Part shown: in pieces, positions 1 to 8,240 of the stretch
How positions within the stretch are numbered: position 1 is the stretch's first letter
How the letters are laid out: each line of letters starts with the position of its first letter
NCBI GenBank assembly: GCA_031551965.1
Contig: JAVBMW010000028.1
Span: forward strand, 1-64,000
Direction: 5' to 3'
Source of the DNA: CALVGQ01 sp031551965
GTDB lineage: Bacteria > Bacillota_I > Bacilli_A > Erysipelotrichales > Erysipelotrichaceae
DNA: 64,000 bases
The notes under the pieces: model-generated
What the model was told of the DNA's origin: nothing
What the model saw: only the letters and a program-made list of their open reading frames with translations
The model's database searches: none
Program-made: the position numbers and the translations under genes

Positions 1-6
1 TAGAAA

Positions 7-38
7 ATTTATGATACTATCATAAATAGGTGTACACC
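7..38. repeat. Palindromes at window edge
   Basis: Two perfect inverted repeats lie side by side. Arms ATTTATGATA (7-16) and TATCATAAAT (18-27) are separated by one base, and GGTGTACACC (29-38) is self-complementary. TATGAT inside the first could be a -10 element, so this may be an operator over a promoter. The other strand reads AAGGAGGTG here, like a ribosome binding site for a leftward gene, but no open frame of useful length follows within the window. The role is undecided. Confidence 0.4.
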
Positions 39-39
39 T

Positions 40-88
40 CCTTCTGCTGTTTGGTCTGAATAACTCAAACATACCAGAAGGTTTTTAT
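40..88 (+). terminator. Intrinsic terminator or leader attenuator
   Basis: CCTTCTG (40-46) pairs with CAGAAGG (75-81), inner GTTTG (49-53) pairs with CAAAC (66-70), and a T-rich tract follows. It either ends a gene upstream of the window or attenuates the antiterminator gene starting at 208. No convincing RAT sequence overlaps its 5-prime arm. Confidence 0.6.
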
Positions 89-207
89 TTTTTCTACTTC
101 CCCCGCATAACTTTGTAACATTAAATGTCACCACCCCGCGACGCTTTAAAGCAGTACCTTTACCCCACACAAATTTAAATATCCTTTATTTTAAAGGGGG
201 GAATAAA

Positions 208-1053
208 GTGAAAATCGAGCGTATTTTAAACAACAATGTTGTTATTGTTTATGATGCACAAGGTAATGAACAAGTTGTATGTGGAAAAGGAATTGCCTTT
301 AAAAAAGAAATCGGTGATACTGTTGATGAGCATGAAATCAATAAAGTATTTGTCTTAAAAGATAAACGTGATAATCAAAAATTTCAAGAATTGCTTAATG
401 AAATCCCCTTAGAACATATAGAGGTTGCGAATGAGATTATTGATATGATCAAAATCGATTTAGGTAAAGACTTAAATGATTCGATTTATATTTCACTTAG
501 TGATCATATCTATACCTCGATTGAACGATTTTTGGAAGGAATTGCTGTAAAAAATGGTCTGTTATGGGAAATCAAACATTTCTATGAAAAAGAATATGAT
601 TTAGGAATTAAGGCTCTTGATATTGTTGAATCTAAATTTAAAGTAAGGCTACCTGAAGATGAAGCTGGATTTATTGCACTACATATAGTAAATGCTGAAA
701 TGGATGAATCAAGTGTTGATCGTGTCATTGAAATTACTAAAATCATACAGGAGATATCTAATTTAGTTAAATATTATTTTTCAATCGATTTTGATGAAAA
801 CTCAGTTTATTATTTTAGGTTTATAACACACCTTAAATTTTTCGCTCAACGGTTGATTGCAGGAAATCCTGTTGAAAATTTAAAAGATGATGATTTATTG
901 GAAGTCGTAAAAATGAAATATCAGACTTCTTTTAAGTGTGCTGAAAAAATAGGTCAATTTATTGAAGGAAAATATCATTATTCAATAACGGATGAAGAGA
1001 AATTATATCTGACGATCCATATTGAAAGAGTTATTTATAAGACAAAGAAATAG
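208..1053 (+). CDS. licT: BglG/LicT-family transcriptional antiterminator
   Basis: RNA-binding antiterminator that, when its PTS sugar is present, binds a RAT hairpin and lets transcription pass a terminator. The 281-residue length is normal for the family. Residues 1-55 form the CAT RNA-binding domain (starts MKIERILNNN), followed by PRD1 and PRD2. The four expected phosphorylatable histidines are visible: H100 (SDH), H159 (ALHIVNAE), H208 and H271. GTG start behind the strong site AAAGGGGGG. It lies just upstream of an EIIBCA permease gene whose leader holds a RAT-like sequence, so the permease is its probable target and its negative regulator by phosphorylation (known for the family, inferred here). 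Confidence 0.93.
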   Translation: MKIERILNNNVVIVYDAQGNEQVVCGKGIAFKKEIGDTVDEHEINKVFVLKDKRDNQKFQELLNEIPLEHIEVANEIIDMIKIDLGKDLNDSIYISLSDHIYTSIERFLEGIAVKNGLLWEIKHFYEKEYDLGIKALDIVESKFKVRLPEDEAGFIALHIVNAEMDESSVDRVIEITKIIQEISNLVKYYFSIDFDENSVYYFRFITHLKFFAQRLIAGNPVENLKDDDLLEVVKMKYQTSFKCAEKIGQFIEGKYHYSITDEEKLYLTIHIERVIYKTKK

Positions 1054-1055
1054 TA

Positions 1056-1079
1056 ATCAATTTCACGCGCGTGATTGAT
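1056..1079. repeat. GC-rich palindrome between licT and EIIBCA
   Basis: ATCAAT (1056-1061), TT, CACGCGCGTG (1064-1073) and ATTGAT (1074-1079) form a strong hairpin just after the licT stop codon. The GC-rich core stands out in AT-rich surroundings. No T-run follows, so it is not a standard terminator. It could be an operator or an RNA processing/stability element. Confidence 0.4.
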
Positions 1080-1129
1080 ATAGTAAGGAATGGAGTGATT
1101 CTAAAGAAGATAGCTGTTATATAAAAAAT

Positions 1130-1160
1130 GGATGGTAACATTAAGTTGGCTAGACCTCTA
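1130..1160 (+). promoter_or_regulatory. RAT-like antiterminator RNA site in EIIBCA leader
   Basis: The stretch fits the RAT pattern of LicT-family targets: GGATGGTAAC at its start, then GGC (1148-1150) and GACC (1153-1156). Unlike the two RATs near 31-32 kb it is not followed by a T-tailed terminator. Instead CCTC (1155-1158) can pair with GAGG (1189-1192) in the ribosome binding site of the next gene, helped by CAAG/CTTG at 1163-1166/1181-1184. RAT identity comes from motif resemblance; translational control is inference. Confidence 0.5.
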
Positions 1161-1200
1161 AACAAGATTCATAATTCGTACTTGAATGGAGGAAATTTAA

Positions 1201-3042
1201 ATGGGAAAGTACAATAAACTCGCGTCTGATATTATTCAAAATATAGGTGGAAAAGAAAATGTAAGTGGTCTTAGACACTGTGTCACCCGCTTAAGATTTA
1301 TTTTAAATGATGAATCAAAAGCGAACGATGATGTTTTAAAAAACATGGATGGTGTTATCACGATCATGAAAGCCATGGGAGAATACATGGTTGTTATTGG
1401 AGAACATGTACCTGAAGTATATAAAGAAGTATGTGAACAATTAGGAACAGATGCTTATCAATCAAAAGAAACAACAACCGAAAATAAGAATAAAAAAAGT
1501 TTTGTGGCAAAGGCAATGGATATTGTCATGGCTTCAATGGGGCCTACTTTGAACTTAATGTGTGCCTGCGGAATCATTAAAGGATTACTTGTAATCTTAA
1601 TGATGGTCGGTGTTGAATATGGTTCTGGATTATATCTTATGATCAATGCTGCTGGTGATTGTTTCTTCTATTTTATGCCTTTATTAATAGGTTATAATGT
1701 GGCAAAGAAAATGGAAATAGACCCTGTTTTTGGTTTTATTTTAGTAGCTGCATTGTGCTATCCAACGATTCAAGGAGTTGATCTTGATTTGTTTGGGCAT
1801 GTTGTGAATGCATCTTATGCTTCATCTTTTTTACCTGCTATATTTGGAGTGTTACTGGCAACTCCGATTTATAAATTTCTAAATAAAACGATTCCAGCAT
1901 CATTCAAATCATTTTTAACACCTCTATTTACTTTGGCTATTGTTTTCCCAATAACTTTTATCGTAGTTGGTCCAGCTGCAAATTGGCTGGGACAAATGAT
2001 TTCAGTTGGAATTAATGCAATTCTTGAATTCTCGCCAATTATTGCAGGAATTATTGTTGCAGGATTTTGGCAAGTGTTTGTATTGTTTGGAGTACATGGT
2101 GTACTTGTTATGTTTAGTTTTATGGATATGATGCAAGGAAATCCAAGTCTTTTACTTGCACTAACTGGAGTCGCTTCTTTTGCCCAAATAGGTGTTGTGC
2201 TTGCGATTTATCTTAAGACAAAAGACAAAAAATTAAAATCAATTGCTTTACCAGCATTTGTTTCTGGAATCTTTGGTGTTACTGAACCAGCAATTTATGG
2301 GGTAACACTTCCTAGAATGAAAATGTTTGTGATTTCATGTATTGGAGCAGCATGTGGTGGTTTAGTAGTTGCGTTGTCAGGACTAAAAATGTATACCTAT
2401 GCAGGTATGGGAATCATTGGATTGCTGGGGCTTTTAAATCCTGAAAACCCACAGATAATCGCGATTCTTTTGATGGTTGTAGTAGCTTTTGCAGTGGGAT
2501 TTGTATTAGCTTTCTTAACTTATAAGGATGATGATAAAGTCAATGTTGATCCGATTGGCAAAAAAAAAGATAAGGGCTTAAAAGGAACCCAAGAAGTAAT
2601 CAAAGCACCAGTTAGTGGAAAAGTAAAACCGTTAAAAGAATCAAGTGATGATGCTTTCGCTAGTGAAACATTAGGGAAAGGAGTTGTAATTATCCCAACT
2701 GATGGAAAAGTTGTAGCTCCTTGTAACGGTGTAGTTAGAACTTTATTTCCTACAAAACATGCTATAGGGGTAGTAACTGATGGCGGATGCGAAGTACTTA
2801 TCCATATTGGAATGAATACAGTTGGTTTGGAAGGAAAAGGATTTACGGCACATGTGACTCAGGGTGATAATGTAAAAGAGGGACAATTATTGATTACTTT
2901 CGATAAACAGTCCATTGAACAAGAGGGATATAACCTAGAAACACCTATTATCATTACAAATTCTGCAGATTATCTTGATGTCGTTGAAATGTTTGGAACT
3001 GATGTAAAACATGGTGATAGCTTAATCACTGTTGTTAGTTAA
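1201..3042 (+). CDS. bglP: PTS beta-glucoside transporter subunit EIIBCA
   Basis: Membrane permease that imports and phosphorylates beta-glucosides. Domain order is B-C-A in one 613-residue chain, the usual length for BglP/BglF. EIIB at the N-terminus has the phosphocysteine C27 in HCVTRLRF. EIIC (about 100-440) has many hydrophobic segments and the TEPAIYG motif. After a lysine-rich linker comes a glucose-type EIIA (about 470-613) with H520 (TKHAIG) and phosphohistidine H535 (IHIGMNTV). ATG with GGAGG at 1188-1192. It sits between licT and a 6-phospho-beta-glucosidase gene. The exact sugar cannot be read from sequence. Confidence 0.93.
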   Translation: MGKYNKLASDIIQNIGGKENVSGLRHCVTRLRFILNDESKANDDVLKNMDGVITIMKAMGEYMVVIGEHVPEVYKEVCEQLGTDAYQSKETTTENKNKKSFVAKAMDIVMASMGPTLNLMCACGIIKGLLVILMMVGVEYGSGLYLMINAAGDCFFYFMPLLIGYNVAKKMEIDPVFGFILVAALCYPTIQGVDLDLFGHVVNASYASSFLPAIFGVLLATPIYKFLNKTIPASFKSFLTPLFTLAIVFPITFIVVGPAANWLGQMISVGINAILEFSPIIAGIIVAGFWQVFVLFGVHGVLVMFSFMDMMQGNPSLLLALTGVASFAQIGVVLAIYLKTKDKKLKSIALPAFVSGIFGVTEPAIYGVTLPRMKMFVISCIGAACGGLVVALSGLKMYTYAGMGIIGLLGLLNPENPQIIAILLMVVVAFAVGFVLAFLTYKDDDKVNVDPIGKKKDKGLKGTQEVIKAPVSGKVKPLKESSDDAFASETLGKGVVIIPTDGKVVAPCNGVVRTLFPTKHAIGVVTDGGCEVLIHIGMNTVGLEGKGFTAHVTQGDNVKEGQLLITFDKQSIEQEGYNLETPIIITNSADYLDVVEMFGTDVKHGDSLITVVS

Positions 3043-3057
3043 GTAGGGATTGTATAT

Positions 3058-4527
3058 ATGAGTTTTCCGAAAGAATTTTTCTGGGGTGGAGCTACGGCTG
3101 CCAACCAATGTGAAGGTGGATGGAATAAAGGTGGTCGTGGTTTAGCGGCTACTGATTTTGTTACTGCTGGATCACACACTGCCCCTCGTATGACAACTGT
3201 TGAAATAAATGGTGAAATTAAAAGGGTACCTTATATGATGAGTTTTCCTAAAGGAGTAAAACCAGCTGATGTTGAAGGTGTTTATTATCCGAATCGCGAA
3301 GCCATCGATTTCTATAGTCACTACAAAGAAGACATTGCGCTGTTTGCCGAAATGGGATTTAAAATGTTCAGATTGTCCATTGCATGGCCTAGAATCTTTC
3401 CAAATGGGGATGATGAAAAACCAAATCAAGAAGGACTTGATTTCTATCGCTCTGTATTTGAAGAATGTAGAAAATATAATATTGAACCACTCGTTACAAT
3501 TTCGCACTATGATACACCGCTTAATATTGAAACTAAGTATGGTGGATGGGCGAATCGCGAAGTCATTGCGATGTTTGATCGGTACACTGAAACTATCTTC
3601 AATGAGTACAAAGGTTTAGTTAAATATTGGTTAACGTTTAATGAGATTAATGTACTTCTTATGGTTACACAATTTTTGCCAAAACAAATGGTGACTAAAG
3701 AGTTACTGGATAATGCATATCAATCTCTTCATAATCAATTTGTCGCAAGTGCTCGCGCAGTAAAACGAGCTCACGAAATCGATCCTGATTACAAAGTAGG
3801 ATGCATGTTGGCTGGAATGTGCAGCTATCCATTAACTTGTGATCCAAAGGATATCTTAAAGAATCAACATGGATATCAAAATGGAACCTACTATTGCGGG
3901 GATGTTATGTGCAGAGGGGATTATCCTCATTTCGCAAAACGTATCTGGAAAGAAAACAACATCACATTGAATACAGAACCACAAGACTTCATTGATCTAA
4001 AAGAAGGATGTGTTGAATTCTATACATTCTCTTACTACTCAACTTCTTGTATTACAACACATGAGGATGCAGAAAAATCAGGTGGAAACTTCTCCATGGG
4101 TGCAAAAAATCCATATCTTGAATATTCTGCATGGGATTGGAGCATGGATCCAGATGGACTACGCTATTTCTTAAATGAAATGTATGGACGTTATCAAATA
4201 CCAATGATGGTTACTGAAAATGGATTAGGCGCTCATGATAAAGTTGAAGAAGATGGAAGTATCCATGATGATTATCGTATTGAATACTTAAGAGGTCATA
4301 TTAAGGCAATGGAAGAAGCATTAGCTGATGGCGTTGATTTAATCGGTTATACTTCTTGGGGATGTATCGATTTAATTTCTGCAGGAACCGGAGAAATGGC
4401 AAAACGATATGGTTACATCTATGTTGATTGTGATGATCAAGGTAATGGAACTAAAGCAAGATCAAGAAAAGACAGTTTCTATTGGTATAAGAAATGTATC
4501 ACATCCAATGGTCAAGATTTGAATTAA
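3058..4527 (+). CDS. 6-phospho-beta-glucosidase (GH1)
   Basis: Cytoplasmic GH1 enzyme expected to hydrolyse the phosphorylated beta-glucoside delivered by the preceding permease. The 489-residue length is typical. Acid/base E196 lies in TFNEIN and nucleophile E387 in VTENGLG. Near the C-terminus STGEM-type residues followed by KRYG match the phosphate-binding region of 6-phospho-glycosidases (here GTGEMAKRYG). It starts 15 bases after the permease stop and is probably cotranscribed with it; a terminator follows at 4549. It could equally be called BglA, BglH or AscB; the precise substrate is unknown. Confidence 0.9.
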   Translation: MSFPKEFFWGGATAANQCEGGWNKGGRGLAATDFVTAGSHTAPRMTTVEINGEIKRVPYMMSFPKGVKPADVEGVYYPNREAIDFYSHYKEDIALFAEMGFKMFRLSIAWPRIFPNGDDEKPNQEGLDFYRSVFEECRKYNIEPLVTISHYDTPLNIETKYGGWANREVIAMFDRYTETIFNEYKGLVKYWLTFNEINVLLMVTQFLPKQMVTKELLDNAYQSLHNQFVASARAVKRAHEIDPDYKVGCMLAGMCSYPLTCDPKDILKNQHGYQNGTYYCGDVMCRGDYPHFAKRIWKENNITLNTEPQDFIDLKEGCVEFYTFSYYSTSCITTHEDAEKSGGNFSMGAKNPYLEYSAWDWSMDPDGLRYFLNEMYGRYQIPMMVTENGLGAHDKVEEDGSIHDDYRIEYLRGHIKAMEEALADGVDLIGYTSWGCIDLISAGTGEMAKRYGYIYVDCDDQGNGTKARSRKDSFYWYKKCITSNGQDLN

Positions 4528-4548
4528 TTAGTTTGAAAGAAAGACATT

Positions 4549-4585
4549 GAACTGAACACTCACAATGAGCAGTTCAGTTTTTTCT
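4549..4585 (+). terminator. Intrinsic terminator after GH1
   Basis: AACTGAAC (4550-4557) pairs with GTTCAGTT (4572-4579), with an inner CTC/GAG, and is followed by TTTTTTCTTT. It ends the licT-permease-GH1 operon. Confidence 0.85.
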
Positions 4586-4586
4586 T

Positions 4587-5047
4587 TGAGATTAATACCT
4601 TGAATTTATATCGATATAATAAAAAAGGTAGAAATATCCACGACTTCAACAGATATGTCTTACCAAATATTCTTGTCGTTATTAATCTTAATCATATTTG
4701 TAACATGCTTGTTATAGATATACTCTTTTGCTTCATTATGTTCTAGAAGCCGATATTTATTTTATCGTTATTAAAAATTCAACTCGGGTTACTTTAGATC
4801 AATTAAGCCTACTATTTTATCAAACACTTCATATATTCAATTGACTCTTTCAACTTCATTGATTTCTTTACTTACTTCTTCATGCCACATAGTATCACCT
4901 CAATGTAGATTGTAACACATAATATGCATGTAAATAAAATCAGTCTATTGAAATATATTATCTCATGAAAAAAATAGCATTGAATAACCATAGCAGATAG
5001 TGTGATTCACATCTTTCTCTAACTGAATGGAATAAATGCTGTTTTTA
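4587..5047. other. AT-rich intergenic stretch, no intact gene
   Basis: About 460 bases with no credible long open frame. The only gene-like trace is a short broken leftward frame at 4789-4890. The stretch begins an accessory patch, running to about 6480, that separates the beta-glucoside operon from the pentose genes. Confidence 0.6.
4789..4890 (-). pseudogene. Possible broken small leftward gene
   Basis: An AGGTGAT site (complement of 4894-4900) precedes ATG at 4890, giving MWHEEVSKEINEVERVN before a TGA at 4837-4839. The same frame continues after that stop as IYEVFDKIVGLIDLK to a TAA at 4789. The good ribosome binding site and the charged, helical peptide suggest a small gene cut by one nonsense mutation, but no family is recognised. 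Confidence 0.25.
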
Positions 5048-5076
5048 TTGATTTTAGTAAGCAAAACAGGTATAAT
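5048..5076 (+). promoter_or_regulatory. Promoter of the Bro-N gene
   Basis: TTGATT (5048-5053) and TATAAT (5071-5076) with 17-base spacing form a good sigma-A promoter for the gene starting at 5148. No LexA box of the Bacillus type (CGAAC-N4-GTTCG) was seen beside it. Confidence 0.6.
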
Positions 5077-5147
5077 TAAATTGAAAATAAATCAAGTTTA
5101 AATGCTTATATAAAAGTGTTTATACTTATTTTAAAAAGGAGATTAAC

Positions 5148-6017
5148 ATGAATAACAATTTAATTCAACAATTCGAATCAGAAAAAATTAGATCGGTATG
5201 GGACGAAAATCAACAAGAGTGGTATTTCTCTATTGTTGATGTTGTAGCAGTTTTGACAAATCAAAAAACAGCTAGAAATGCTAGTACTTACTGGGCTGTG
5301 TTGAAAAAGAGGCTTAATGAGGAAGGTGCAATTCAATTGCTTACAAATTGTAAGCAGTTGAAAATGACTGCGAGTGATGGAAAACAACGGCTGACTGATG
5401 TGGCTAATACTGAGCAGTTATTACGTATCATTCAATCTATTCCCTCTGCAAAGGCTGAGCCATTTAAAATGTGGTTAGCACAAGTAGGAAGTGAACGCAT
5501 TGAAGAAACGATTGATCCAGAGCTAAGTATTGATAGGGCAATGGAAACTTATTTGAAGAAGGGCTATTCTCGTGAATGGATCAACCAACGTTTACAAGCA
5601 ATACAAGTTCGAAAAGAATTAACTGATGAGTGGCAAGATCGTGGTGTTCAAAAAGGAATTGAGTACGCAATTCTAACGAATGATATTACTCGAGCTTGGT
5701 CTGGAAAATCGATTAGAGAATATAAAGATTTTAAAAAATTAACTAAAGAAAATTTACGCGATAATATGAGTACTTTGGAACTAGTTCTTAATATGTTGGC
5801 TGAAGCGACTACTACAGAATTATCAAAAGAGCATAAACCTGAAGGTTTTACAGAAAGTCAAGAAATTGCTATTAGGGGTGGAAATATAGCAGGGCAAGCG
5901 CGCAATGCGATAGAAAAAGATACAGGAAAATCAATTATTACATCAAAAAATGCAAATGATTTTAAAGAGTTAATCACAAGTGTTGTAGAAAATCCAGTAC
6001 TAAAAGAATCAAAGTAA
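5148..6017 (+). CDS. Bro-N domain protein, DinD/antirepressor-like
   Basis: Single gene of 289 residues. Residues about 12-110 resemble the Bro-N DNA-binding domain of phage antirepressors (EWYFSIVDVVAVLT near the start; QRLTDVANTEQLLRIIQSIPS later). The C-terminal half resembles E. coli DinD and its relatives (QEIAIRGGNIAGQARNAIE). Such genes occur in prophages and as stand-alone damage-inducible genes; the molecular function is poorly known. No phage genes surround it, so it may be an orphan remnant. ATG follows AAGGAG. Family assignment is from motif memory, so the exact name is open. Confidence 0.7.
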   Translation: MNNNLIQQFESEKIRSVWDENQQEWYFSIVDVVAVLTNQKTARNASTYWAVLKKRLNEEGAIQLLTNCKQLKMTASDGKQRLTDVANTEQLLRIIQSIPSAKAEPFKMWLAQVGSERIEETIDPELSIDRAMETYLKKGYSREWINQRLQAIQVRKELTDEWQDRGVQKGIEYAILTNDITRAWSGKSIREYKDFKKLTKENLRDNMSTLELVLNMLAEATTTELSKEHKPEGFTESQEIAIRGGNIAGQARNAIEKDTGKSIITSKNANDFKELITSVVENPVLKESK

Positions 6018-6120
6018 AAGATAAATAAGCTATTTTTAAAAACAACATCTATTAAAATAAAACGGATTATGTAAAGAATGACCCTTGTCTGAAAGCAAAA
6101 ACAAGCAAGTGATGCAATCG

Positions 6121-6300
6121 GAACAAATCGAGAAATTGAACCGAATGTTACAAACAATCTATTGAATGCCAATTATAAATATCAATTCAATCTGGATCAA
6201 CAAACGCAAAGCATTAAAATCGCAAGTGAAAGATCTGATCCATCGATAATTATGCTTAGTAAATATTACATTTGCCTCAATGAGTTTAAGTGTATGAGTG
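6121..6300 (+). pseudogene. Relic copy of the GH43 gene start
   Basis: This stretch is a degraded copy of about 11910-12125, the start of the GH43 gene and its upstream gap. Both contain ATGTTACAAACAAT (6145-6158 and 11930-11943). The relic then lacks about 42 bases spanning the ribosome binding site and start codon, and resumes with sequence encoding NYKYQFNLDQQTQSIKIA, matching DYKYQFNLDQQTQSIKIA of the intact protein. Further changes and a TGA inside the copy make it non-coding. It shows that a second copy of this region once existed here. Confidence 0.85.
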
Positions 6301-6353
6301 TTTAATAATCTAAACAATTGAATTTAAATTCAATAAAATATCATGATAAAAAG

Positions 6354-6402
6354 AAAAGTTCAATAATTAGAATGATATGCCTAATAATCTGAACTTTTTT
6401 CT
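6354..6402. terminator. Terminator downstream of the TetR gene, possibly bidirectional
   Basis: AAAAGTTCA (6354-6362) pairs with TGAACTTTT (6390-6398). The plus side ends in a T-run; the minus side ends in TTTTCTTTTT. It can end leftward transcription of the TetR gene and any rightward transcription from the Bro-N gene. Confidence 0.6.
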
Positions 6403-6482
6403 ATTTGATAAATTTGTAATGTATGTTTGATGTGTTCTGTTTATTTAACAGGATAGCAATAGATTAAACTTCTTATTATATA

Positions 6483-7022
6483 TTATCCAAGCGACGGCAA
6501 GGCATGAAAGCCATTTTCAATAAAGGTAATCAACATTTCGAGTTGTGGATCAGCTGCATCAAGCATCATCGTTTTTTGAATGCCTATAAGTCCACTCACA
6601 AGAAACACCATTAATACGCCAACATCAGAATATTGCTCAGCTATAATGTTTTGCATAGCAAGCTTTGCAAATATCGCACTTCGCAGTTTATCGATAAAGC
6701 TTTGGCTGCTAAAGCCTAAATAAATGATGTTATCACTACGACAGATTTCCATAGATGCGTATAAATTCAATACAAAATCGCGAGGATTGGTTAAAAAGTG
6801 ATCTTGTTGTTCTAACCTTTCGATGATTTCGTCTATGGCTTCTTGTTCGAGTGTATCAATCAATGCATATACCGTTTCGTAATGGGCATAAAAGGTTGTT
6901 TTGTTGATTTCAGCCAGTTCTGCAATTTCCCGTACAGTAATTTTTTCGATTGGTTTTTTCTGAACCAGCTCGGCAAATGCATTGCGTATAGCTCGTTCTG
7001 TCTTTTTAACTCGTAAATCCAT
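6483..7022 (-). CDS. TetR/AcrR-family transcriptional regulator
   Basis: 179-residue DNA-binding repressor. The N-terminal helix-turn-helix is clear (ITVREIAELAEINKTTFYAHY, about 30-52); the rest is an all-helical ligand and dimer domain, probably TetR_C-type. The start chosen is the ATG at 7022 behind AGGAGAAAG; the frame stays open to 7106 but has no site there. It is divergent from a short-chain dehydrogenase gene starting at 7205 and probably represses it. The ligand is unknown. Confidence 0.87.
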   Translation of the reverse strand: MDLRVKKTERAIRNAFAELVQKKPIEKITVREIAELAEINKTTFYAHYETVYALIDTLEQEAIDEIIERLEQQDHFLTNPRDFVLNLYASMEICRSDNIIYLGFSSQSFIDKLRSAIFAKLAMQNIIAEQYSDVGVLMVFLVSGLIGIQKTMMLDAADPQLEMLITFIENGFHALPSLG

Positions 7023-7204
7023 TTTCTTTCTCCTAGTCAATTTTATGTGATTTAGTAGGATAAACAACTCAAATTTATGTAAAAGTTGTATATCCAATGT
7101 TTTCATTAGATTTTGCTGTTTGTTTCGTCATATTACATTTGCTAGTATAACTGTAAACAGTTGGTTATACAACCAAATTTGTTTATTTGAATGGAGGAAA
7201 TATT

Positions 7205-8212
7205 ATGGATTTTTGTAGTGTATATGGAAAAGTAGTAATCGTTACAGGAGCAGGGAGTGGTATTGGACAGGCTATTGCAGAGGTTTTTGCCGAAAATGGA
7301 ATGTGCGTTGTTTGTGCAGATTATAACGTTGATGCTGGTAATAGTGTTGTAGAGCAAATTTGTGCGAATGGTGGTGTAGCAACCTTTGTGAAAGCAGATT
7401 GCAGCAACGCAATCGAAGTGAAAAAAATAATTGACAAGGCCATCGAGTGTTATGGGAAGTTAGATGGTATTGTGAACAACGCTGGCATCGGTATGGGTGG
7501 CACGCCATTACATGAGTATTCTATAGAAGATTATGAAAAAATTTTTGCATTGAATAGTGAGGGAGTTTTTGCAGGAATGAAATATGGTGTAGAAGCTATT
7601 TTAAAAACAAAAAGCACCAAAGGCTTCATCATCAATATCGCATCCATTGCAGGATTAGTGCCACAACGAGGGCAAGCGCTATACACTGCAACCAAATTTG
7701 GAGTCGTTGGCATGACGCAGGTTGCTGCGTTGGACTACGCACAATATGGCATAACAGTAAATGCCATTTGCCCTGGATACACGAAAACAAATATTTTTGG
7801 AGAGGCACCACAAGCCGCTATTGAACACTTTGCTAGTGATTGTCCTGCTGGGCGCTTGGGTAACCCAGAAGAATGTGCCAATTTGGCATTATTTCTTGCC
7901 AGCGATCTGTCGCGTTATATCAGCGGAGCTGCAATACCTGTGGACGGTGCACTGGCGGCTGGCCATCAAAATGTGATTCAATGGAAGCACCCGGAACTTG
8001 TTACTGGCGGTGGGTTGAGTGCTGATAGCACAATTGCAACAATTATAGAAAACAAGCAAGGACGAGAAATCGTAAACAGGTATTTACCAGGCTTTGTTGA
8101 AAATGAACAGGTAAAAGCTGCTTATGGTATGACATTTGCCGAACTGGCACCAATGTTTGGTTTGCCAGAAAATGCTTTACAAAACTTACTAGAAGCGTTG
8201 AATCAACTATAA
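7205..8212 (+). CDS. Short-chain dehydrogenase with C-terminal extension
   Basis: NAD(P)-dependent oxidoreductase of the classical SDR type. TGAGSGIG (15-22) binds the cofactor, NNAG (91-94) is present, and the catalytic S147, Y160 and K164 are in place. Classical SDRs end near residue 250. This one is 335 residues with an extra tail of about 80 residues (GGGLSADSTIATIIENKQGREI..., then YLPGF) that looks like a small separate helical domain. ATG at 7205 with GGAGG at 7193. Divergent from the TetR gene. Substrate unknown; neighbours suggest sugar metabolism but do not prove it. Confidence 0.85.
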   Translation: MDFCSVYGKVVIVTGAGSGIGQAIAEVFAENGMCVVCADYNVDAGNSVVEQICANGGVATFVKADCSNAIEVKKIIDKAIECYGKLDGIVNNAGIGMGGTPLHEYSIEDYEKIFALNSEGVFAGMKYGVEAILKTKSTKGFIINIASIAGLVPQRGQALYTATKFGVVGMTQVAALDYAQYGITVNAICPGYTKTNIFGEAPQAAIEHFASDCPAGRLGNPEECANLALFLASDLSRYISGAAIPVDGALAAGHQNVIQWKHPELVTGGGLSADSTIATIIENKQGREIVNRYLPGFVENEQVKAAYGMTFAELAPMFGLPENALQNLLEALNQL

Positions 8213-8240
8213 CTTTTTTGATTTCTCTTTTATAGTATTA

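Noticed and set aside
106..140. Possible RAT before the first licT gene (GTAACATTAA shared with the RAT at 1130)
   Set aside because: The GG at the 5-prime end and the GGC block are missing, and it does not overlap the terminator at 40-88, so the match is too weak to call.
3172..3507. 111-codon leftward frame inside the first GH1 gene
   Set aside because: Shadow of a well-supported GH1 coding sequence; no start signal or family features.
4587..5047. Search for tRNA, small RNA or origin-type repeats in the large gap
   Set aside because: No cloverleaf, iteron or strong hairpin besides the terminator at 4549 was seen.
6110..6160. Short coiled-coil-like peptide (MQSEQIEKLNRMLQTIY) suggestive of a transposase end
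   Set aside because: Only 17 codons, and the DNA is explained by the GH43 upstream relic; no inverted repeats or further transposase sequence found.
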